DNA of 10,994 nt from JBOHHM01 sp050725495 (GTDB lineage: Bacteria > Pseudomonadota > Gammaproteobacteria > Burkholderiales > Burkholderiaceae_C): contig JBOHHM010000054.1 of NCBI GenBank assembly GCA_050725495.1, positions 1 through 10,994 of the forward strand, in the 5' to 3' direction. Position numbers and translations under genes: made by a program. Positions 7,518-10,994 of the stretch are shown here, in pieces. The notes under the pieces were generated by a model, which searched no databases, was not told the origin of the DNA, and worked only from the letters and a program-made list of their open reading frames with translations. The number at the start of each line of letters is the position of its first letter. Position 1 is the stretch's first letter.

Positions 7518-7539
7518 AGCGCCACTGTTCGGCGCTTTT
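7518..7539 (+). terminator. Weak terminator-like hairpin
   Basis: AGCGCC (7518-7523) pairs with GGCGCT (7531-7536) around a 7-nt loop and is followed by a short T run (7536-7539). This resembles a small intrinsic terminator on the plus strand. No plus-strand gene ends before it, so if functional it would act on a leader transcript upstream of the hydrolase gene. The stem is short and the T run only four bases. Confidence 0.3.
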
Positions 7540-7771
7540 CGGATAACACACTGCGCGAATTGGATTGCCGCAGTGGCAGGGCAGCCGCCAAACTGCGAAC
7601 CGGACCTTTTCTTTGTCATTGGTTGCGTAAGGCAGGTATCGATCCATGAGCAGTGGCATCAATTCCCTCGTGGGTGCGGCGCCGCTGGCCCAGCATGGCC
7701 GCTCGGTCTGAGTGCTCGTGCGCGCATGAGACTCTTTACCCAACGGCTTTTTCCACGACCCCAAGGAGATC

Positions 7772-8557
7772 ATGATGAGCCAAGTGTTAGCCCAATTTGC
7801 CGCCGACCTGGCCAGCGGAAGCATTCGTGTCGTCGACCTGACACAGACCCTGTCGCCGGAGTTTCCGGCCCTGGTGCTCCCGCCCCAGTTCGGACAGGTG
7901 TGGGCCTTCAAGATGGAGCGCATCTCGCAGTACGACGAAACCGGCCCGGGCTGGTACTGGAACAACTTCTCGTGCGGCGAACACACAGGCACCCACTTCG
8001 ACGCCCCCGTGCACTGGGTCACCGGCAAGGATCACCCGAACAACACGGTAGACACGATAGAGGGCAGAAACTTCATTGCACCTGCCGTGGTGGTGGACGC
8101 CAGCGCCGAGGTTGCCGCCAACGCCGACTGGCTGTTGACCGTGGACTTCCTCAAGGCCTGGGAATCCCGGCACGGCCGCATTCCGCAGGGTGCGTGGCTG
8201 CTGTTTCGCACCGACTGGTCCAAGCGCATCGGCGATCCGGCGGCCTTCGTGAACATGGAGGAAGACGGCGCGCACACGCCCGGCCCAACGCAGGAAGCGG
8301 TGGAATGGCTGATCAACGAGCGCCAGGTGCACGGCTTTGGCGTGGAGACCATCAACACCGACGCCGGCCAGTCCTATGCCTGGCAGGTGGCCTACCCCTG
8401 CCACACCTTGATGCATGGCGCCAACCGCTACGGCCTGCAGTGCCTGAAAAACCTGGACCAGTTGCCGCCCACGGGTGCCATGGTGGTTTCGGCGCCGCTC
8501 AAGATCGAGGGCGGCTCTGGCAGCCCGCTGCGTGTGCTGGCGCTCGTGCCGGCCTGA
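7772..8557 (+). CDS. Isatin hydrolase-like metal-dependent hydrolase (cyclase family)
   Basis: This 261-residue protein belongs to the cyclase/kynurenine formamidase superfamily, whose members hydrolyse cyclic or N-acyl amides using a divalent metal. The signature HxGTHxDxPxH is present at residues 71-81 (HTGTHFDAPVH), followed by WVTGKD. Further conserved parts are FRTDWSKR (145-152), HTPGPT (168-173), NTDAGQ (195-200), the C-terminal HTLMH (211-215) and APLKIEGGSGSP (241-252). From memory this series, and the length, match bacterial isatin hydrolase from end to end better than the shorter KynB formamidases. Isatin hydrolase opens isatin to isatinate. No signal peptide, so cytoplasmic. AAGGAG lies only 3 bp before the first ATG but 6 bp before the second (7775), which is probably the real start. 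First gene of the plus-strand cluster. Substrate is inferred; another cyclic amide or lactone is possible. Confidence 0.9.
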   Translation: MMSQVLAQFAADLASGSIRVVDLTQTLSPEFPALVLPPQFGQVWAFKMERISQYDETGPGWYWNNFSCGEHTGTHFDAPVHWVTGKDHPNNTVDTIEGRNFIAPAVVVDASAEVAANADWLLTVDFLKAWESRHGRIPQGAWLLFRTDWSKRIGDPAAFVNMEEDGAHTPGPTQEAVEWLINERQVHGFGVETINTDAGQSYAWQVAYPCHTLMHGANRYGLQCLKNLDQLPPTGAMVVSAPLKIEGGSGSPLRVLALVPA

Positions 8558-8570
8558 GCGTTTTTCGCTC
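8556..8570 (+). other. Small hairpin at the hydrolase stop codon
   Basis: GAGCG (8556-8560) and CGCTC (8566-8570) form a perfect 5-bp stem around a TTTTT loop, starting inside the stop codon. No T run follows the stem, so it is unlikely to terminate transcription. It could modestly protect or separate the hydrolase and receptor parts of a shared transcript. Confidence 0.3.
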
Positions 8571-8614
8571 CTTCAGTCCCGTCCCCGGTCCATCCCCACG
8601 AAAGAAAGCAACCC

Positions 8615-9610
8615 ATGAACACGACTATTGCCCGCCTGACCCGTCGATCCCTGGCCGTGCTGGCGCTGGGCCTGTTGGGCGCCAGTGGCGCCAGCGTCCA
8701 GGCGCAAACCGCTGCCTGGCCCACCAAGCCAGTGCGCCTGGTGGTGGCGTTCCCGCCCGGTGGTCTGGCCGACGTGCTGGCCCGCATGCTGCAGCCGCAG
8801 CTCAGCGAGGCGCTGGGCCAGCCGGTGGTCATCGACAACCGCGGCGGCGCCAGCGGCAACGTGGCCGGGGCCGAGGTGGCGCGCAACGGCGGCGACGGCC
8901 ACACCTTCATGGTCAACGTCACGACCATCGAATCGGTCAACCCGCTGATGTTCGACCGCATGCCCTATGACCCGGTCAAGGACTTGCAGCATGTGGCGCT
9001 GCTGGCCAACACGCAGTTGTTCCTGATCACCCGCCCCACGCTGGCGGTCAACAACCTCAAGGAGCTGGTGGCCCATGCCAGGGCCAATCCGGGCAAGCTC
9101 AGCTACGGCTCGGCCGGCAACGGCACGACGCCGCACATCGCGGGCGAATTGTTCAAGCAGAACACGGGCGTGTTCGCCACGCACATTCCCTACCGCGGCG
9201 CCGCTCCCGCCATCCAGGACGTGATGGCCGGACAGATCGACTTCGCGTTCGCGCCGGGCACGGTGTTCCAGAGCGTCAAGGCCGGCAAGCTCAAGCTGCT
9301 CGGGGTGGCCAGCCGCCAGCGCACCAGCAACTACGCCAGCGCGCCAACGGTGGTGGAGGAGGGCTTTGGCAACGTGTTTGTCGATGCGCCGTTCGCGGTC
9401 TACGCCCCTGCGGCCATGCCCGCCGTCCATGTCGCCCGCATGAACCGCGAAATCAACCGCCTGCTGGCCCTGCCGGCGACCAAGGCGCGCTTTTCCGAAG
9501 TCGGCGCTGACGCGCTGCCCATGAGCCCGGCCGAGGTCAAGTCGCTGGTCCAGGCCGAAATTGCCTTGTTCGGCCCGGTCGTCAAGGCCCGCGCCATCAA
9601 GGCCGATTGA
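8615..9610 (+). CDS. Tripartite tricarboxylate transporter-type (Bug/TctC) periplasmic substrate-binding protein
   Basis: This 331-residue extracytoplasmic receptor captures a small organic acid in the periplasm. It begins with an export signal (MNTTIARLTRRSLAVLALG) ending near VQA-QT at residue 30; the paired Arg10-Arg11 before the hydrophobic part gives it a Tat-like look. The mature protein has the Bug family patterns: VRLVVAFPPGGLADVLAR (residues 40-57), IDNRGGASGNVAG (73-85), SYGSAGNGTTPHIAGE, then HIPYRGAAPAIQDVMAGQIDFAF. Most Bug proteins bind carboxylates and many occur without their TctA/TctB membrane partners, as here, where neither is in the window. It lies 57 bp after the hydrolase and 137 bp before the oxidoreductase. 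Placement suggests its ligand is the substrate or a precursor for those enzymes. The ribosome site (GAAAGAAAG) is weak. Confidence 0.95.
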   Translation: MNTTIARLTRRSLAVLALGLLGASGASVQAQTAAWPTKPVRLVVAFPPGGLADVLARMLQPQLSEALGQPVVIDNRGGASGNVAGAEVARNGGDGHTFMVNVTTIESVNPLMFDRMPYDPVKDLQHVALLANTQLFLITRPTLAVNNLKELVAHARANPGKLSYGSAGNGTTPHIAGELFKQNTGVFATHIPYRGAAPAIQDVMAGQIDFAFAPGTVFQSVKAGKLKLLGVASRQRTSNYASAPTVVEEGFGNVFVDAPFAVYAPAAMPAVHVARMNREINRLLALPATKARFSEVGADALPMSPAEVKSLVQAEIALFGPVVKARAIKAD

Positions 9611-9618
9611 GCCTTTTT
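9599..9618 (+). terminator. Weak terminator-like hairpin at the receptor gene stop
   Basis: AAGGC (9599-9603) pairs with GCCTT (9611-9615) around a 7-nt loop that contains the stop codon; T continues to 9618, giving a five-T run (9614-9618). The stem has only three GC pairs, so it would stop transcription partly at best and could lower expression of the oxidoreductase relative to the receptor. Confidence 0.3.
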
Positions 9619-9656
9619 CTCATCCCGCCCGCCCCGTTCAAGCTGCAGGAGATCCC

Positions 9657-9755
9657 ATGACCCATGCCCACGCCCGGTTGGGCGACGCACAGCCCCCAGG
9701 CCACATGACGCGAACACAGGCAGCCACAAAACCAAGCAGGAGGCCCAATGGCTGA
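9657..9755 (+). CDS. Possible 32-aa leader peptide overlapping the oxidoreductase start
   Basis: This ATG-to-TGA frame of 32 codons begins MTHAHARLGDAQPPG and ends RRPNG. It has a good ribosome site (AGGAG at 9647-9651, 5 bp before the ATG). Its TGA lies inside the next gene, overlapping that gene's first eight bases (9748-9755) in the form ATGGCTGA. Such an arrangement is common for translationally coupled genes. The peptide is basic and low in hydrophobic residues, with no recognisable family, and the next gene has its own strong ribosome site. It may be a true small gene, a leader that couples translation, or chance. Confidence 0.35.
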   Translation: MTHAHARLGDAQPPGHMTRTQAATKPSRRPNG

Positions 9756-10994
9756 AAGATCTTTCGCCGCCGAGGTGCAACAGCTGCGCGTGGCGCCCGG
9801 CACGGAGTTCCGGGGCGAGGGCATCTTGGCCGTGACCAAGGCGCTGCTCGAATGCGGTGTGGGTTACGTGGCCGGCTACCAGGGCTCGCCGATTTCGCAC
9901 CTGATGGACGTGCTGGCCGACGCCCAGCCCATTCTGGAGGAGCTGGGCGTTCATTTCGAGCCCAGCGCGTCCGAGGCCACGGCCGCGGCCACGCTCTCCG
10001 CATCTGTCATGTACCCGATACGCGGCGCGGTCACCTGGAAGTCCACCGTGGGCACCAACGTGGCCTCCGACGCGCTGGCCAACCTGGCCTCGGGCGGCGT
10101 CACCGGCGGTTCGCTCATCATCATCGGCGAGGACTACGGCGAGGGCTCGTCCATCATGCAGGAACGCAGCCACGCGTTTGCGATGAAGTCGCAAATCTGG
10201 CTGCTGGATCCGCGGCCCAACCTGCCGGCCATTGTGAAGGCCGTGCACGACGGCTTCGAGCTGTCAGAAGCCAGCCGCACGCCGGTGATGCTGGAGCTGC
10301 GCGTGCGCAGCTGCCATGTGCATGGCAGCTTTGTGACCCAGGCCAACAAGCGGCCCGAGTTCACGCTCAAGCAGGCGCTGGAGCAGCCTGTGCGCGATAC
10401 CAGCCGCATCGTGCTGCCGCCGGCGGCCTACCTGCACGAGCACGAAAAGATCATCGACCGCTGGCCTGCGGCAGTGCGCTTTATCGAAGAGCGCCAGCTC
10501 AACGAATTTTTCGATGGCGACTTGAAGGACATCGGCATCGTGATGCTGGGCGGGCTGTACAACAATGTGCAGCGCGCGCTGATGGCGTACGACATGGCCG
10601 ACCTGTTCGGCAACACCCGCATTCCGCAGTATGTGCTGAACGTGGCCTACCCGGTGATCGAGTCCGAGGTGCTGCGCTTTTGCGAAGGCAAGAAGGCCAT
10701 TCTGGTGGTGGAGGAAGGTCAGCCCGAGTACCACGAGCAAAACATCCACACCCTACTGGGCCGCGCCGGTGTGCGCACCACCATTCACGGCAAGGACATG
10801 CTGCCGCGCGCGGGCGAGTACACCGTGGCCGAACTCAAGAACGGCCTGGGCAGGTTTCTGCAGCGCTACCACCCGTCGGCGCTGGCCAAGGCAGTGCCCA
10901 TGGGCATGCCCGGCGTGAGCCGGCGCCCGGCAGCCGCCGTGCCCGCGCGCATCCCCGTCACCTCTGAGGCCGCCGCCGCCGCCGCCGCCGCCCC
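9748..10994 (+). CDS. Thiamine-pyrophosphate 2-oxoacid oxidoreductase, indolepyruvate:ferredoxin oxidoreductase alpha (IorA) type, partial
   Basis: This enzyme would oxidatively decarboxylate a 2-oxo acid, using thiamine pyrophosphate and passing electrons to ferredoxin or another carrier. About 415 residues are visible and the frame is open at the window end. The start MAERSFAAEVQQ follows AGGAGG by 4 bp. Residues about 20-200 form the pyrimidine-binding domain: FRGEGILAVTKALLECGVGYVAGYQGSP, with Glu76 (EPSASEATAA) in the place of the cofactor-activating glutamate, then VTWKSTVGTNVASDAL, and IIIGEDYGEGSSIMQERS. Residues about 265-370 match the second domain, including VVEEGQPEYHEQN at 320-332. 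The stretch after residue 385 is a Pro/Ala linker leading to a run of Ala codons; the C-terminal cofactor-binding domain should follow outside the window. IorA itself acts on indolepyruvate; here the substrate is open, and neighbours hint at an aromatic 2-oxo acid. Confidence 0.9.
   Translation, partial: MAERSFAAEVQQLRVAPGTEFRGEGILAVTKALLECGVGYVAGYQGSPISHLMDVLADAQPILEELGVHFEPSASEATAAATLSASVMYPIRGAVTWKSTVGTNVASDALANLASGGVTGGSLIIIGEDYGEGSSIMQERSHAFAMKSQIWLLDPRPNLPAIVKAVHDGFELSEASRTPVMLELRVRSCHVHGSFVTQANKRPEFTLKQALEQPVRDTSRIVLPPAAYLHEHEKIIDRWPAAVRFIEERQLNEFFDGDLKDIGIVMLGGLYNNVQRALMAYDMADLFGNTRIPQYVLNVAYPVIESEVLRFCEGKKAILVVEEGQPEYHEQNIHTLLGRAGVRTTIHGKDMLPRAGEYTVAELKNGLGRFLQRYHPSALAKAVPMGMPGVSRRPAAAVPARIPVTSEAAAAAAAA
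10309..10330. repeat. Perfect 22-bp inverted repeat inside the oxidoreductase gene
   Basis: AGCTGCCATG (10309-10318) and CATGGCAGCT (10321-10330) are exact reverse complements with a 2-bp spacer TG. It falls in codons for SCHVHGS. It is long for a chance palindrome, but the amino acids at this place may explain it; no function is claimed. Confidence 0.5.
10969..10992 (+). repeat. (GCC)8 trinucleotide tract encoding poly-alanine
   Basis: Eight uninterrupted GCC codons encode eight alanines, followed by CC at the window edge, so the tract may be longer. It lies in the linker between the visible part of the IorA-like enzyme and its expected C-terminal domain. Such tracts can change length by replication slippage in whole-codon steps without breaking the frame. 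Confidence 0.85.

Larger units (their letters stand above)
7414..7771. other. Divergent intergenic region with short palindromes, no convincing gene
   Basis: This 358-bp gap should hold the promoters and regulator sites for the AraC-family gene (minus) and the hydrolase gene (plus). It contains two GC palindromes (7441-7462), a hairpin with T run (7518-7539), and three copies of the hexamer ACTGCG or its complement: ACTGCG at 7550-7555, CGCAGT at 7569-7574 and ACTGCG at 7592-7597. A weak sigma-70-like pair on the plus strand is TTGTCA (7613-7618) and TATCGA (7637-7642), 18 bp apart. A 21-codon frame at 7646-7711 (MSSGINSLVGAAP) follows a loose AAGGCAGG and could be a leader peptide, though support is poor. 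Overlapping minus-strand frames here show no family resemblance. Confidence 0.5.

Noticed and set aside
7429..8028. A 199-codon minus-strand frame overlapping the hydrolase start
   Set aside because: It lies antisense to the conserved N-terminal half of the hydrolase, has no good ribosome site and no recognisable domain. Its tail lies in the palindromic gap.
7573..8970. A 465-codon plus-strand frame across the hydrolase and into the receptor gene
   Set aside because: It is the out-of-frame shadow of two well-supported genes; its composition is Arg/Gly/Pro/Ala and no family is recognisable.
9852..10967. A 371-codon plus-strand frame inside the oxidoreductase gene
   Set aside because: It is the +2 shadow of the real frame that begins at 9748, which shows clear IorA-type motifs throughout.
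10969..10994. CRISPR or satellite array at the window end
   Set aside because: The repeat is a plain in-frame GCC codon run in an open gene, without spacers.

Overview
The window is GC-rich, densely coding DNA from a bacterium that is most likely a betaproteobacterium of the order Burkholderiales, probably family Comamonadaceae. This rests on base composition, on a solitary Bug/TctC-type periplasmic receptor (a family greatly expanded in that group) and on the general look of the proteins. Genus cannot be fixed from the sequence alone.

Left part (1-5926): a complete RND multidrug efflux locus. Three minus-strand genes run adaptor lipoprotein (acrA-like), inner-membrane pump (acrB-like, 1049 aa), outer-membrane channel lipoprotein (NodT/OprM type, cut by the window start). 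They are tightly packed: 11 bp between the first two, and an 8-bp stop/start overlap between the last two. A TetR-family repressor of the AcrR type is divergently transcribed. The 137-bp gap between it and the adaptor holds a 28-bp inverted repeat with perfect 12-bp arms. It resembles the AcrR operator of enterobacteria and is flanked on each strand by a -10-like hexamer, so one repressor site probably controls both directions.

Middle (5927-6354): a tRNA-Arg gene (anticodon CCG, CCA encoded) with a plausible -10 box, a short hairpin, and one doubtful 52-codon reading frame.

Right part (6355-10994): a catabolic-looking cluster. An AraC-family regulator (minus strand) faces away from three plus-strand genes: a metal-dependent cyclase/hydrolase that closely resembles isatin hydrolase; a Bug-family solute receptor with an export signal; and the start of a large thiamine-pyrophosphate 2-oxoacid oxidoreductase of the indolepyruvate:ferredoxin oxidoreductase (IorA) type, which runs off the window end. 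A possible 32-codon leader frame overlaps its start. One reading, offered as a hypothesis, is that the receptor captures an indole-derived or aromatic acid, the hydrolase opens isatin to isatinate (2-aminophenylglyoxylate, a 2-oxo acid), and the IorA-like enzyme oxidatively decarboxylates that or a related 2-oxo acid. The AraC protein would be the local switch.

The 358-bp gap between the AraC gene and the hydrolase is rich in short palindromes and has no convincing gene. I saw no CRISPR array, insertion sequence or phage gene.
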